Shown: piece after piece, positions 29,338 through 38,038 of the stretch
Position numbering within the stretch: position 1 is the stretch's first letter
Layout: each line of letters starts with the position of its first letter
Source: Bradyrhizobium sp. SRL28
Lineage (GTDB): Bacteria; Pseudomonadota; Alphaproteobacteria; Rhizobiales; Xanthobacteraceae
Direction: 5' to 3'
Length of the DNA stretch: 64,000 nucleotides
Assembly: GCF_018596315.1 (NCBI RefSeq)
Contig: NZ_JAHEAG010000007.1
Location: 186,001 to 250,000, forward strand
Made by a program: the position numbers and the translations under genes
Notes under the pieces: generated by a model
The model's input: the letters and a program-made list of their open reading frames with translations, nothing else
Database searches by the model: none
Told to the model about the DNA's origin: nothing

Positions 29338-31911
29338 ATGCACGCTTCCGGTCGCCCAACGGTCGAAACCACCGCGTTCCTGCTTGCCGCACTCGAGCAG
29401 GCCAGCGATGCCGTCGTCATCGTCAATAGCGATCTGTGTATCAGCCACTTCAATGCTGCGGCCGAAGTGATCTGGGGCGTTGCCCGCGACGACGTCCTTG
29501 GACTCGATGCAAGCTGTCTCGGATTGACCGACCTCGGGCCAAACTCCGAGATCACGATCCGGCGCAGTAACGGCAGCCGGCTCAGAGCCGCGGTATCGAT
29601 TTCGCGTGTTGAGATCGGTGGCCGATCCCACTACATGGCCTTCGTTCGCGACATCACCGCGGAGGTTGAACGACGCGAGAGGATCGCGCTTCTCACCCTC
29701 GTGGCCGACAAGACCAACCGTGCTGTTGTCCTCACCGACCGCAAGCTGAAGGTCGTCTACACCAACGCCGCGTTCTCCCGAATGTTCGGATATTCGCCTG
29801 AGGAAGCGCAGGGACGGCAAGCAAACCAGTTGCTCGCCGGCCCATTCACCGACCGCGAGACCCTGGCCAGGTTGCGGCGCCGGATCTGCGATGGAAGTAG
29901 CGACGAAGAGGAAGTCCTCGCATACGACAAGATCGGAGACGAAATCTGGGTCTCGGCCACGGTCAAGCCGTTCCGCAACGAGCGCGGCCGGATCAAGTAC
30001 CTGTTCGCCCTGCTGACCGACATCACCGAAAGCAAGCAGTTACGGTCGCTGCAGCAACTGATCATGGGCGCGCTGGCCGATGAACTTCCGCTAACTGACA
30101 TCGCCGATCAGCTTTGCCGGCGTGTCGAAGTCCTTGCGCCCGACGTCGTCTCTTCGGTGCTGCATATCGATTCGGATGGATTGGTCCACCCGCTGGGTGG
30201 GCCGAGCCTGCCTGAGGCATACTCGCGCGCACTCGACGGCGTCGCCATCGGGCCCGACATCGGCTCGTGCGGATCGGCCGCCTATTACGGGCAGCCGGTG
30301 CTGGCGTCGGATATCGACAACGACCCGCGCTGGCAGCCGTTCAAGGCGATGCCGCTCGCGGCCGGCCTGAAAGCCTGCTGGTCGACGCCGATCAAGGCCA
30401 AGGACGGCCGCGTGATCGGAACCTTTGCCTTCTATTTCAGGGAGTGCCGCGCGCCAAGCCGCTGGCATCAACGGATCGTCGATGCCTGCGTTCACCTCGG
30501 GGCGCTGGCGATCGAGCGAAAGGAGGCGCGCGCCCAGATTGCCCGGCTCGCCTACCACGACATGCTGACTGGGCTGCCGAACCGCGCGCAGTTGCGCCAA
30601 CTGGTCAACCAGGCCATCGACGATTGCCGGGGCAAGCAACTCGCGCTGATATTTCTCGACCTCGATCACTTCAAGGACGTCAACGATACGCTCGGACACT
30701 CGGCCGGCGATGCGCTGCTTGTCGATTTTGCAAAACGGCTGCGTGCCCGCATCCAGCCGTCCGACCTGCTGGGACGCCTGAGCGGCGACGAGTTCGTCAT
30801 CGTGTTGCCGAACTGCGATCCGGCGCGCGCCTCGCTGGTCGCCTCCAACATCACCGACGCGCTGACGTCGCCGCTGTTGCTCGACAACAGGCAGATACCG
30901 ATCTCCGTCAGCATGGGCATCAGCATCTATCCTGACAACGCGACCGACATCGATACCCTGATGCAGCAGGCCGACGCGGCGATGTCCGAGGCCAAGCAGG
31001 CTGGCCGTTCTACCCATCGCTTCTTCAGCGCCGACATGAACCGCCTCGCCGAGCAGCGGCTCGTCTTCAGTGCGGCGCTCCGCCAGGCCATCGCAAATGA
31101 CCGGTTGAAGCTCGTCTATCAACCGCAGACCCGAACCGTCGACGGCGCCCTCTACGGCGTCGAAGCGCTGGCGCGCTGGAACGATCCTGAGCTTGGCGAA
31201 GTCCCGCCTTCGAAATTCATCCCGCTGGCCGAGGAAGTCGGACTGATCGAGCAGATCGGCCTATGGTCGATCCGCGAAGCATGCCGGCAAATGGCGGCAT
31301 GGCGCCGTGCCGGACTGGACGTCCCCTGCGTGGCGGTCAATCTGTCGCCGCTCAATTTCCAGAATGCGAAGCTTGCGGCCGTGGTGGCGGAGACCATCGC
31401 GGCCAATGGCCTTCCGCCCCAGACATTGATGCTCGAGATCACCGAAGGCGTGCTCGTGAACGAGCGCTCGGCCGCGATCGAAACCATGAATGCGATACGC
31501 AAGCTCGGCGTCGGCCTGTCGCTGGATGATTTCGGGACCGGCTATTCGAGCCTGAGCCGGCTGGCGCACTTGCCGATCCGCGAATTGAAGATCGATCGCA
31601 GCTTCATGCGCAACATCGAGCACGACACCAGCGCGCTCGCGATCGCCACCGCCGTCGTCCGCGTCGGCCAGAGTTTGAAAATGGCCGTGGTCGCCGAGGG
31701 CGTCGAAACCGAGGGACAACGGAAGCTATTGGCCGAACTCGGCTGCGACGTCGTGCAGGGACATTTGTTCGCGAGGGCGATGTCGCCCGAAGTATTCGAG
31801 CGATGGCTGGTCGCGCATGCCGCCGAGCAGGCGCGGGTGATGCGCAGGAGCGTCGAGGAGGTCCGTTCGCAACCAGCGCCGTCGTTGCTGATTGCGTCGA
31901 CGGGCGGTTAG
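29338..31911 (+). CDS. PAS-PAS-GAF-GGDEF-EAL protein (cyclic-di-GMP turnover)
   Basis: 857 residues, soluble. PAS 1 (about 10-110) and PAS 2 (about 125-230, with VVYTNAAFSRMFGYSPEEAQ) precede a GAF domain (about 245-395, LHIDSDGLVHPLGGPSLPEA and GSCGSAAYYGQPVLASDI). The GGDEF domain reads RLSGDEFVIVLPN, with serine replacing the first glycine; this form can remain active but is uncertain. The EAL domain keeps GVEALARWNDP, EITEG, DDFGTGYSSL, KIDRSF and EGVET, so phosphodiesterase activity is likely. The architecture resembles sensor enzymes such as DosP-type proteins, but no heme ligand can be assigned. Confidence 0.92.
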   Translation: MHASGRPTVETTAFLLAALEQASDAVVIVNSDLCISHFNAAAEVIWGVARDDVLGLDASCLGLTDLGPNSEITIRRSNGSRLRAAVSISRVEIGGRSHYMAFVRDITAEVERRERIALLTLVADKTNRAVVLTDRKLKVVYTNAAFSRMFGYSPEEAQGRQANQLLAGPFTDRETLARLRRRICDGSSDEEEVLAYDKIGDEIWVSATVKPFRNERGRIKYLFALLTDITESKQLRSLQQLIMGALADELPLTDIADQLCRRVEVLAPDVVSSVLHIDSDGLVHPLGGPSLPEAYSRALDGVAIGPDIGSCGSAAYYGQPVLASDIDNDPRWQPFKAMPLAAGLKACWSTPIKAKDGRVIGTFAFYFRECRAPSRWHQRIVDACVHLGALAIERKEARAQIARLAYHDMLTGLPNRAQLRQLVNQAIDDCRGKQLALIFLDLDHFKDVNDTLGHSAGDALLVDFAKRLRARIQPSDLLGRLSGDEFVIVLPNCDPARASLVASNITDALTSPLLLDNRQIPISVSMGISIYPDNATDIDTLMQQADAAMSEAKQAGRSTHRFFSADMNRLAEQRLVFSAALRQAIANDRLKLVYQPQTRTVDGALYGVEALARWNDPELGEVPPSKFIPLAEEVGLIEQIGLWSIREACRQMAAWRRAGLDVPCVAVNLSPLNFQNAKLAAVVAETIAANGLPPQTLMLEITEGVLVNERSAAIETMNAIRKLGVGLSLDDFGTGYSSLSRLAHLPIRELKIDRSFMRNIEHDTSALAIATAVVRVGQSLKMAVVAEGVETEGQRKLLAELGCDVVQGHLFARAMSPEVFERWLVAHAAEQARVMRRSVEEVRSQPAPSLLIASTGG

Positions 31912-31931
31912 GCGAGCAATCTCCGGCTTCC

Positions 31932-32021
31932 GTAGGGTGGGCAAAGGCGCGACAGCGCCGTGCCCACCATCTCTCTTGTTCGCCGATCCATGGTGGGCAC
32001 GCTACGCTTTGCCCACCCTAC
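31932..32021. repeat. Palindromic repeat, type GTAGGGTGGGCAAAGCG (copy 1)
   Basis: GTAGGGTGGGCAAAG at the left end is matched by CTTTGCCCACCCTAC at the right, with nested CGTGCCCACCAT / ATGGTGGGCACG arms. Copies 2 and 3 are at 42380-42460 and 49903-49985. It lies between convergent genes and could act as a bidirectional transcription barrier. Confidence 0.85.
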
Positions 32022-32033
32022 AGACCACGCGCC

Positions 32034-33185
32034 TCACTTCGCCGGGACGTACTTTCCGTCCTTCACGGTCAGGATGATACGCGAGCGGTCATCGAGGCCG
32101 TAGCGATCCTTTTCGGTGAAGTTGTAGACGCCCTGGCTGGCCGCGATTTCCTTCTCCGTGAGCAGCGCCTGGCGGATCGCCTCGCGGAATTCCGGCGTTC
32201 CCGGCTTGGCCGTCTTCAGCGCCACCGGCACCACGCGCTTCAACACTTCGAAGGCGTCGTAGGAATGACCGGCGAACTGGCTGCGGCTGTTGGCGCCATA
32301 CTTGGCTTCATAGGCGGTGTTGAGCGCCAGACCCGGCTTCTTGGTCAGCGCGCTGTCGGGCTGGGTTTCCGGCGACATCACCGGCCCGGACGCCATGATC
32401 ACGCCTTCGGCCGCCGCACCTGCGATACGGATGAAGTCCATGCTGGCGGCGCCGTGGGTCTGGTAGATCAGGCCCTTGTAGCCGCGCTCGCGCAGCGTGG
32501 TCTGCGGCAGCGCCGCGGCGGTCCCGGAAGCGCCGACGAGGATCGCGTCCGGATTGGCGGCGAGGAGTTTCAGAACCTGGCCCGCGACCGACGTATCCGG
32601 GCGCGCAAAACGCTCCTCGGTGGCGAGCGTCATCCCCATCGGAATGGCCTGGTTCTTGAAATCGTTGAACCAGAGATCACCGTAGGAATCGGAGTAGCCG
32701 ATATAGCCCACCGACTTGATGCCATGCGCCTTCATGTGCTCGTAGAGCACCTTGCCCATGATCGGAATCGGCTGCGGCATGGCGACCGACCACTTGATGC
32801 GCGCTTCGGTGATCGGGAACGGCGCGAGGCCGATATGCGGAATGCCCGCCTCGTTCGCAACGGTGGCAACCGCAACCGTCGAGGGCGTCGTCGACGACCC
32901 CATGATGATGTCGGCCTTGGACTCGGTGACGAAGCGCCGCGTGTTTGTTGTAGCCGTGGTCGGATCACCGCCGTCGTCGAGCGTGATGATCTTGATCGGC
33001 ACGCCGCCGATTTCCTTCGGCACGAAGTCGAGCGAGTTACGCTCGGGAATGCCGAGCGCCGCGGCGGGGCCCGTCGTGGTGATCGAAATGCCGACCGTGA
33101 TCTCGTTGGTTTGCGCCATGGCCGGCAAGCCCGGCAAAGCGAGGGCCGCTACGACAGACGCCGCGGACAGAAAAGCCTTCTTCAT
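32034..33185 (-). CDS. couP: ABC transporter substrate-binding protein, CouP-like
   Basis: 383-residue periplasmic binding protein. The signal peptide is MKKAFLSAASVVAALALPGL with cleavage after PAMA. The mature protein starts QTNEITVGISITTTGPAAAL and has GSSTTPSTVAVATVANEAGI and YIGYSDSYGDLWFNDFKNQA. As I recall it, this closely matches the p-coumarate binding protein CouP of R. palustris. AGGGAGGA precedes the ATG. It ends the leftward hydroxycinnamate operon; the importer it should serve (18185-21728) lies 10 kb away beyond an apparent insertion. Ligands are probably p-coumarate, ferulate and related acids. Confidence 0.87.
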   Translation of the reverse strand: MKKAFLSAASVVAALALPGLPAMAQTNEITVGISITTTGPAAALGIPERNSLDFVPKEIGGVPIKIITLDDGGDPTTATTNTRRFVTESKADIIMGSSTTPSTVAVATVANEAGIPHIGLAPFPITEARIKWSVAMPQPIPIMGKVLYEHMKAHGIKSVGYIGYSDSYGDLWFNDFKNQAIPMGMTLATEERFARPDTSVAGQVLKLLAANPDAILVGASGTAAALPQTTLRERGYKGLIYQTHGAASMDFIRIAGAAAEGVIMASGPVMSPETQPDSALTKKPGLALNTAYEAKYGANSRSQFAGHSYDAFEVLKRVVPVALKTAKPGTPEFREAIRQALLTEKEIAASQGVYNFTEKDRYGLDDRSRIILTVKDGKYVPAK

Positions 33186-33274
33186 TCATTCCTCCCTGGA
33201 TTATCTATTTATCGTTTTAAGCAAAGTCCCGTGGGCAATTCAGCCCCTTCTTTAGGCCATGCGGCAGACCTAAG

Positions 33275-33694
33275 TCAGCCCCGCATGAATCGCTCGATGA
33301 TCTCCGGTGGCATCGGGGCCGATTTCAGCTTCGCGGGGTCGTCCGGATGCTTGCCGACCAGCACGCGGGTCTCGAACGCCTCGATCGCCAGCGCCTCGCC
33401 CTTGAACACGTTGTGGACCACCTCAAAAGAGGATCGCTTGAAGCTGTCGATCCGGCTTTCGATTCTGATCCAGTCGCCATGGGTCGAGGGGATGTGGAAT
33501 TTCGCCCGCGTATCCACCATGGGTATGCCGACCAGGCCGTATTTGTGGATGATGTCCTGTTTCGAAAAACCGGCGGCTTCGAACATGATCGAAGTCGAAT
33601 CGTCGAACATCGCGAAATAGCGCGGGTAGTAGACGATGTTGGCGGGGTCGCAATCGCCCCACTGGATCTGCACGTCGCGCCGGTTAATGAACAT
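33275..33694 (-). CDS. Hotdog-fold acyl-CoA thioesterase (4HBT type)
   Basis: 139 residues. MFINRRDVQIQWGDCDPANI then VYYPRYFAMFDDSTSIMFEA is the 4-hydroxybenzoyl-CoA thioesterase pattern, with the catalytic aspartate in GDCDPANIVYYPRYF. I start it at 33694, 13 bp after the SDR stop; a longer frame to 33736 would overlap that gene. In this operon it could release 4-hydroxybenzoate (or vanillate) from its CoA thioester for PobA to hydroxylate. Substrate is inferred from context. Confidence 0.87.
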   Translation of the reverse strand: MFINRRDVQIQWGDCDPANIVYYPRYFAMFDDSTSIMFEAAGFSKQDIIHKYGLVGIPMVDTRAKFHIPSTHGDWIRIESRIDSFKRSSFEVVHNVFKGEALAIEAFETRVLVGKHPDDPAKLKSAPMPPEIIERFMRG

Positions 33695-33707
33695 GAGCTG
33701 GAATATC

Positions 33708-34469
33708 CTAGCGCGGCGCCATACGAAGCGCGGCATCGAGCCGCACCACTTCGCCGTTCAAATAAGGGTTGTCGATCATGTGCAGCGCCAATGAAGCAAA
33801 CTCATCGGCCTGACCGAGGCGGCGCGGGAACGGGATCGAGGCGGCAAGCGAGTCCTGCGCTTCCTGCGGCAGGTTGGCGAGCAGCGGCGTGAGGAACAGG
33901 CCGGGCGCGATCGTCAACACACGAATGCCGAACTGCGCCAGTTCGCGCGCGATCGGCAGCGTCATGGCGACGATGCCGCCCTTCGAGGCCGAATAGGCCG
34001 ACTGACCGATCTGGCCGTCATAGGCTGCGACCGAGGCAGTGGAGATCACGACGCCCCGCTCGCCCGTCGCAAGCGGCTCCAGCTTCGACATGCCGGCCGT
34101 CGCCAGCCGCAGCATGTTGAAGGAGCCAATGAGATTGACCTTGATCACCTTGTCGAAATCTCCGAGCGCCATCGGACCTTCCTTGCCGATCACGCGCTTG
34201 GCGACGCCGATGCCGGCGCAGTTCACCAGCACGCGCGCCGGACCGTGGGCCGCCGCGGCCTTGGCGATCGCCGCTTCCGCCGAAGCTGCGTCGGAAACGT
34301 CGCAGATCACGGCTGTGCCGCCGATCTCGGCGGCAACGGCTTCGGCGAGCGTGGCGTTGAGATCGCAGACCGCGACCTTGGCGCCCTGCGCCGCGAGCCG
34401 GCGCGCTGTCGCGGCGCCCAATCCCGATGCGCCACCGGTGACGATGGCGGCCTGGTCCTTCAACTGCAT
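33708..34469 (-). CDS. SDR-family 3-hydroxyacyl-CoA dehydrogenase (type II-like)
   Basis: 253 residues, short-chain dehydrogenase. The cofactor loop is VTGGASGLGAATARRLA (residues 10-26), with CDLN at the end of strand 2 favouring NAD; NCAGIGVAKRV, then catalytic Ser in ISTASVAAYDGQIGQS and YSASKGGIVAM supplying Tyr and Lys. The layout is that of 17-beta-HSD10-type 3-hydroxyacyl-CoA dehydrogenases. It lies between the CoA ligase and the thioesterase, so it may oxidise a 3-hydroxy-3-arylpropionyl-CoA made by the hydratase. That would make side-chain removal beta-oxidative rather than by direct retro-aldol cleavage. Confidence 0.87.
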   Translation of the reverse strand: MQLKDQAAIVTGGASGLGAATARRLAAQGAKVAVCDLNATLAEAVAAEIGGTAVICDVSDAASAEAAIAKAAAAHGPARVLVNCAGIGVAKRVIGKEGPMALGDFDKVIKVNLIGSFNMLRLATAGMSKLEPLATGERGVVISTASVAAYDGQIGQSAYSASKGGIVAMTLPIARELAQFGIRVLTIAPGLFLTPLLANLPQEAQDSLAASIPFPRRLGQADEFASLALHMIDNPYLNGEVVRLDAALRMAPR

Positions 34470-34503
34470 GGTGCTCTCCCTGACATACTCTTGTTCGAAT
34501 TTA

Positions 34504-36390
34504 CTAAAGCGTGATCACCTGCGCCGGTGGCGCCGATGAATAAATCTCCTCGATCAGCGCGTTGCGATTTTCCAGAACCGCGCGCTGGTTGATCGAGCCC
34601 TTGTCGGTGACCTCGCCGCGATCGATCGAGAGCGGCGTATCGAGCAGCACCGCGCGCGTGATCCGCGTCGACGAACCGGTCGCGCCCGCGACGAACTGCT
34701 GGAAGCGTTCGCGAAAGGCCGCAACGATCAGCGGATCAGACGCAGCAGCGGCCAGATCGTCTGATGGAAGCGTCGGATTGATCAGGCGGCAGCCGTCGAG
34801 GTCGAGCACCACCAGCGCCGATATTTCGTCGCGGTTGATGCCGGCAATGACGACGTCGCGCACCAGCGGCGCGCAAGCTCCAACAAAGCGCGCGCGCAAC
34901 GGGCCGACGCTGACCCAGGTGCCGCTGGCGAGTTTGAAGTCCTCGCCGGTGCGGCCGTCGAAATCGAACCCGGCGTCGAAATTATCGGGGTCTGCCGGTT
35001 TCAACGCATCGCCCATTTTGTAGAAGCCCTCCTCATCGAAGGACTTCGCGGTCATATCAGGCTGACGCCAGTAGCCCGGCATGACGTTCGGCCCTTTGGC
35101 GCGAACTTCCAGCTTGCCGTTGTTGGGCACGAGTTTCGCGTCATTGCCCAGCACCGGCAGCCCGACATGGCCGGAGCGGCTGGTGTGCGGATTGACCGAC
35201 ATGAAGAACGGCGCGGTCTCGGTGGCGCCAAGTCCGGTCAGCATCGGCACGCGATAGCCGGTTTCCTGGACCGAAAGTTCGTCGAGGCTGTTCCAGACAA
35301 AGGCCGACAGCGCGGCGCCCGAGAAGAACATCGCATGGAGGCGAGCAAAGAATTTTTTGCGCAAGCCCGCATCGTCGCGCAGATAGGGCAGCAGCGATTC
35401 ATAGCCCTTGGGCACGTTGAAATAGACCGTCGGCGAAATCTCCTGCAGATTGCGCACGGTCTCCTCGATGCCGCCGGGCATCGGCTTGCCTTCGTCGAGA
35501 TACATCGAGCCGCCATTGTACAGCGTCAGCCCGATATTGTGGTTGCCGCCAAACGTGTGATTCCACGGCAGCCAGTCGACGATGACCGGCGGCTCGTCCT
35601 TCAGGAACGCCAGCGTCTCGCGCAGCATCACCTGATTGGCGCAGATCATGCGCTGGGTGTTGATGACCGCCTTGGGGTTTCCGGTCGAGCCCGACGTCAG
35701 CAGGAATTTGGCGATCGTATCCGGCCCGATGGCCTCGTGTACGGCGTCGAGGCGCGGATGCAATGGGGTTGCCATCAGATCGGCAAGACTTGTTACATCG
35801 CGCCCAGGCACCGTGCCGCGCGAGGCAGCGATCTCGGTTCCGGACGAAACGTTGGCGGCCAGCGCATCGGCGAATTTCGTGGCGTCGTCGGCGAAGACGA
35901 GGCCCGGCGTCAGCAGCTTCATCAGATAGGCGAGCTTGCCGTAGTCGCGCGACACCAGCGAATAGGCCGGCGAGACCGGGCAGAAGGGAATGCCGGCATA
36001 GAGCGCGCCGAACGCGATCAATGCATGATCGACCGAGTTGCCGGAGAGAATGACGACCGGCTTCTCCGCCGAAAGGCCGCGCGCCAGCAGCGCGGACGCG
36101 ATGTGTCGCGACGACGCCAGCAGCTCCGCATAGGTGATCTGCCGCCAGCCCCGCGCGGCGTTTCGCTCCGCCATGAAGACCCGATCGGGCGCGGCCTCGG
36201 CCCAATGATGCAGGCGGTCGGTGATGCGCACGGGATAGTCGAGTAGTTGCGCTTTCGGGCGCAGATAGATGGTGCCGTCGTCGCGGCGCTCGACATGCAC
36301 CGCGGGCGTGCCGAATGAGATCGGGCGCAGCGGATGATCGGCGCGCGCGGCTGAAACGGTCGAGGCGGACATGCTGGGCTTGGCGCTCAT
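34504..36390 (-). CDS. couB: Hydroxycinnamate-CoA ligase (feruloyl-/p-coumaroyl-CoA synthetase, CouB-like)
   Basis: 628 residues, ANL ligase of the feruloyl-CoA synthase group. The P-loop is LLTSGSTGNPKAVINTQRMI near residue 230; LTGLGATETAPFFMSVNPHT and MPGYWRQPDMTAKSFDEEGF follow. The C-terminal end has PLSIDRGEVTDKGSINQRAV, the form seen in feruloyl-CoA synthases in place of the common PRTxxGK motif. It activates p-coumarate, ferulate or caffeate. One base separates it from the upstream hydratase gene, so the two are co-transcribed. Function by family and context is strong; the exact substrate is inferred. Confidence 0.88.
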   Translation of the reverse strand: MSAKPSMSASTVSAARADHPLRPISFGTPAVHVERRDDGTIYLRPKAQLLDYPVRITDRLHHWAEAAPDRVFMAERNAARGWRQITYAELLASSRHIASALLARGLSAEKPVVILSGNSVDHALIAFGALYAGIPFCPVSPAYSLVSRDYGKLAYLMKLLTPGLVFADDATKFADALAANVSSGTEIAASRGTVPGRDVTSLADLMATPLHPRLDAVHEAIGPDTIAKFLLTSGSTGNPKAVINTQRMICANQVMLRETLAFLKDEPPVIVDWLPWNHTFGGNHNIGLTLYNGGSMYLDEGKPMPGGIEETVRNLQEISPTVYFNVPKGYESLLPYLRDDAGLRKKFFARLHAMFFSGAALSAFVWNSLDELSVQETGYRVPMLTGLGATETAPFFMSVNPHTSRSGHVGLPVLGNDAKLVPNNGKLEVRAKGPNVMPGYWRQPDMTAKSFDEEGFYKMGDALKPADPDNFDAGFDFDGRTGEDFKLASGTWVSVGPLRARFVGACAPLVRDVVIAGINRDEISALVVLDLDGCRLINPTLPSDDLAAAASDPLIVAAFRERFQQFVAGATGSSTRITRAVLLDTPLSIDRGEVTDKGSINQRAVLENRNALIEEIYSSAPPAQVITL

Positions 36391-36391
36391 G

Positions 36392-37192
36392 TCAGGTCGG
36401 CTTCACCTTTGCGGTTTTGTGGTCGAGAAACGCGCGAATGCGGCGCTTTGCCTCTTTGTCGCTCTGCGCCACCGTCGCCATCAGAGATTCCATCAGCAGG
36501 CCCGTCTGCGGATTGGCCTCCGCGATCATCGGCAACGCCTGCAGTACCGCGAAATTGGTCAGCGGCGCGTTCGCGGCCACCCGTTCGGCAAGTTCCAGCG
36601 CCTTCGGCAGCGCGCCGTCGGCGTCCGTGAGGTATTGCGAGAAACCATAGGCCGAGCCTTCAGTGGCCGAATAGACCCGGCCGGTCAGCATCATGTCGAT
36701 CATCCGCGCCACGCCGATCAGCCGCGGCAGCCGCACCGATCCGCCGCCGCCGACGAAAATGCCGCGCTGGCCCTCGGGCAGCGCGAAATAGGCTGACGGT
36801 TCGGCGACGCGGATATGCGCCGCGCACGCCAGTTCCAGCCCCCCGCCGATCACCGCGCCCTTCAGCGCCGCGATCACGGGAACGCGGCTATACTGGATGC
36901 GGTCGAACACCCGGTGCCACATCTGCGAGTGCCGCAGGCCCTCGGTGGCGTCGTGCTCGGTCAGTTCCGACAGATCGAGGCCGGAGGAAAAATGATCGCC
37001 GACGCCATGGATGACCACGGCGCCTGTCCCATCAGGCAGATTGGAGAAACAATCCTGGATCGCGAGGATGATGCCGTCGTTCAGCGCATTGCGCTTGGCC
37101 GGACGGTTGAGGCCCACGGTCAGCACCGCGCCCTTCTGCTCGATCTTGAGCAGGTCGGATGGACCCGCTGATGCGGTGGAGGCGTTTCCCAT
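36392..37192 (-). CDS. couA: Enoyl-CoA hydratase/lyase (CouA-like)
   Basis: 266-residue crotonase. The oxyanion-hole segments are HFSSGLDLSELTEHDA near residue 67 and ALKGAVIGGGLELACAAHIR near 110, with YFALPEGQRGIFVGGGGSVR supplying the acidic residue E136. It hydrates the activated hydroxycinnamoyl-CoA and, if a true CouA/Ech, splits it to the aldehyde and acetyl-CoA. No aldehyde dehydrogenase gene lies in the window, while an SDR and a thioesterase do. First gene of the leftward operon; a promoter overlapped by a CouR-type operator is 29 bp upstream. Confidence 0.87.
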   Translation of the reverse strand: MGNASTASAGPSDLLKIEQKGAVLTVGLNRPAKRNALNDGIILAIQDCFSNLPDGTGAVVIHGVGDHFSSGLDLSELTEHDATEGLRHSQMWHRVFDRIQYSRVPVIAALKGAVIGGGLELACAAHIRVAEPSAYFALPEGQRGIFVGGGGSVRLPRLIGVARMIDMMLTGRVYSATEGSAYGFSQYLTDADGALPKALELAERVAANAPLTNFAVLQALPMIAEANPQTGLLMESLMATVAQSDKEAKRRIRAFLDHKTAKVKPT

Positions 37193-37220
37193 GGGCGTGT
37201 ATTACTTCCTGTGCAGAATA

Positions 37221-37253
37221 GTTATATTTTATAACGATTTTGGGAGGAGTCAA
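37221..37253 (-). promoter_or_regulatory. Promoter and CouR-type operator of the couA-couB operon
   Basis: On the minus strand, TTGACT (37253-37248), a 16-base spacer and TAAAAT (37231-37226) form a good sigma-70 promoter. The -10 box lies inside a perfect inverted repeat GTTATA-TTT-TATAAC (37221-37235), which matches the sites at 18062 and 41134. A repressor bound here would block RNA polymerase directly. Confidence 0.75.
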
Positions 37254-37267
37254 TACGGGTGGTGCCC

Positions 37268-37426
37268 ACCCTCCCCTGGAGGGGGAGGGTCGGCTCACAT
37301 TGAGCGAAGCGAAATGTGAGACGGGGTGGGGTGATCTCTCAACTCGGGCACTGTTAGACGTGGAGAGACCGTCACCCCACCCCGCCGCTTCACTTACCCT
37401 CCCCCTCCAGGGGAGGGTAAGTGAAG
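37268..37426. repeat. Palindromic repeat, type ACCCTCCCCTGGAGGGGGAGG
   Basis: ACCCTCCCCTGGAGGGGGAG on the left is mirrored by CCTCCCCCTCCAGGGGAGGG on the right, with nested CGGGGTGGGGTGA and TCACCCCACCCCG. It lies between the couA promoter and the 3' end of the DUF3237 gene and should fold strongly in RNA. Confidence 0.8.
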
Positions 37427-37432
37427 TCGCGC

Positions 37433-37897
37433 TCACAGCACCTGATGCACGTCGATCACCACGCGGTCGGCGTGGCGGGCGGCGGAGCCGATGAAGAGGT
37501 TTTCCATCAGCCAGCGGTATTTTGCGGCCCCGGTCTCGAACCGCGGCACGGTGCGGAAATAGATCAGTGTGGGGTCCACCGGCTCGCCGCGCTTGAGCTT
37601 CTGCAGCAAGTCGACCGGGCCGAAGCGCAGGCCCTTATTCTCGACATAGACCACCGCGCCGTCGTCGGTCTCGAAGGCGTATTTGGCCTCGAGCTCGATC
37701 AGCTCGTTCGGTCGGATGATCTGGAAGTCGGCGCCGAAGGGGCAGACCTTGCCGTTGATGCCCTCGCCGTTCACCTCGCCGCCGATGATCGGAATGATCC
37801 GGCGCACGCCGGTGCCGATCTCGCCGGCTGAGGTCACCTCACCGATTCGGGCGGTGATGGTGAAGACATATTTGGTCGAAAGCTGCGGGGTCGTCAT
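37433..37897 (-). CDS. DUF3237 (UPF0311) family protein
   Basis: 154 residues, beta-rich: MTTPQLSTKYVFTITARIGE, then GVRRIIPIIGGEVNGEGING and FGADFQIIRPNELIELEAKY. The 'I-GG-V-G----G-V-P-GADW/FQ' pattern is that of DUF3237, a small barrel often found beside aromatic or CoA-thioester degradation genes. The biochemical role is not established. Here it lies between the TRAP transporter and the hydroxycinnamate operon, in the same direction as both, suggesting a part in phenylpropanoid use. The ribosome-binding site is weak. Confidence 0.82.
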   Translation of the reverse strand: MTTPQLSTKYVFTITARIGEVTSAGEIGTGVRRIIPIIGGEVNGEGINGKVCPFGADFQIIRPNELIELEAKYAFETDDGAVVYVENKGLRFGPVDLLQKLKRGEPVDPTLIYFRTVPRFETGAAKYRWLMENLFIGSAARHADRVVIDVHQVL

Positions 37898-37934
37898 CGG
37901 GCACCTGCACTCTGTCTTGACTATGCCACAACTC

Positions 37935-38030
37935 CCTCATGGTGAGGAGCGCGAAGCGCGTCTCGAACCATTAGGCACAGTGGCCTGCATCCTTCGAGAC
38001 GCCCGCTCCGCGGGCTCCTCAGGATGAGGA
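37935..38030. repeat. Palindromic repeat, type CTCATCCTGAGGAGC (second copy)
   Basis: CCTCATGGTGAGGAGCGCGA at one end and GGGCTCCTCAGGATGAGGA at the other, with GCATCCTTCGAGACGCCCGC between. It has the same build as the unit between groES and groEL at 25575-25676. It separates the TRAP permease gene from the DUF3237 gene. Confidence 0.8.
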
Positions 38031-38038
38031 ATTGAGAC

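Noticed and set aside
31803..33620. 605-codon rightward open frame
   Set aside because: It overlaps the end of the second GGDEF-EAL gene, passes through an intergenic repeat and is antisense to couP; none of it resembles a protein family.
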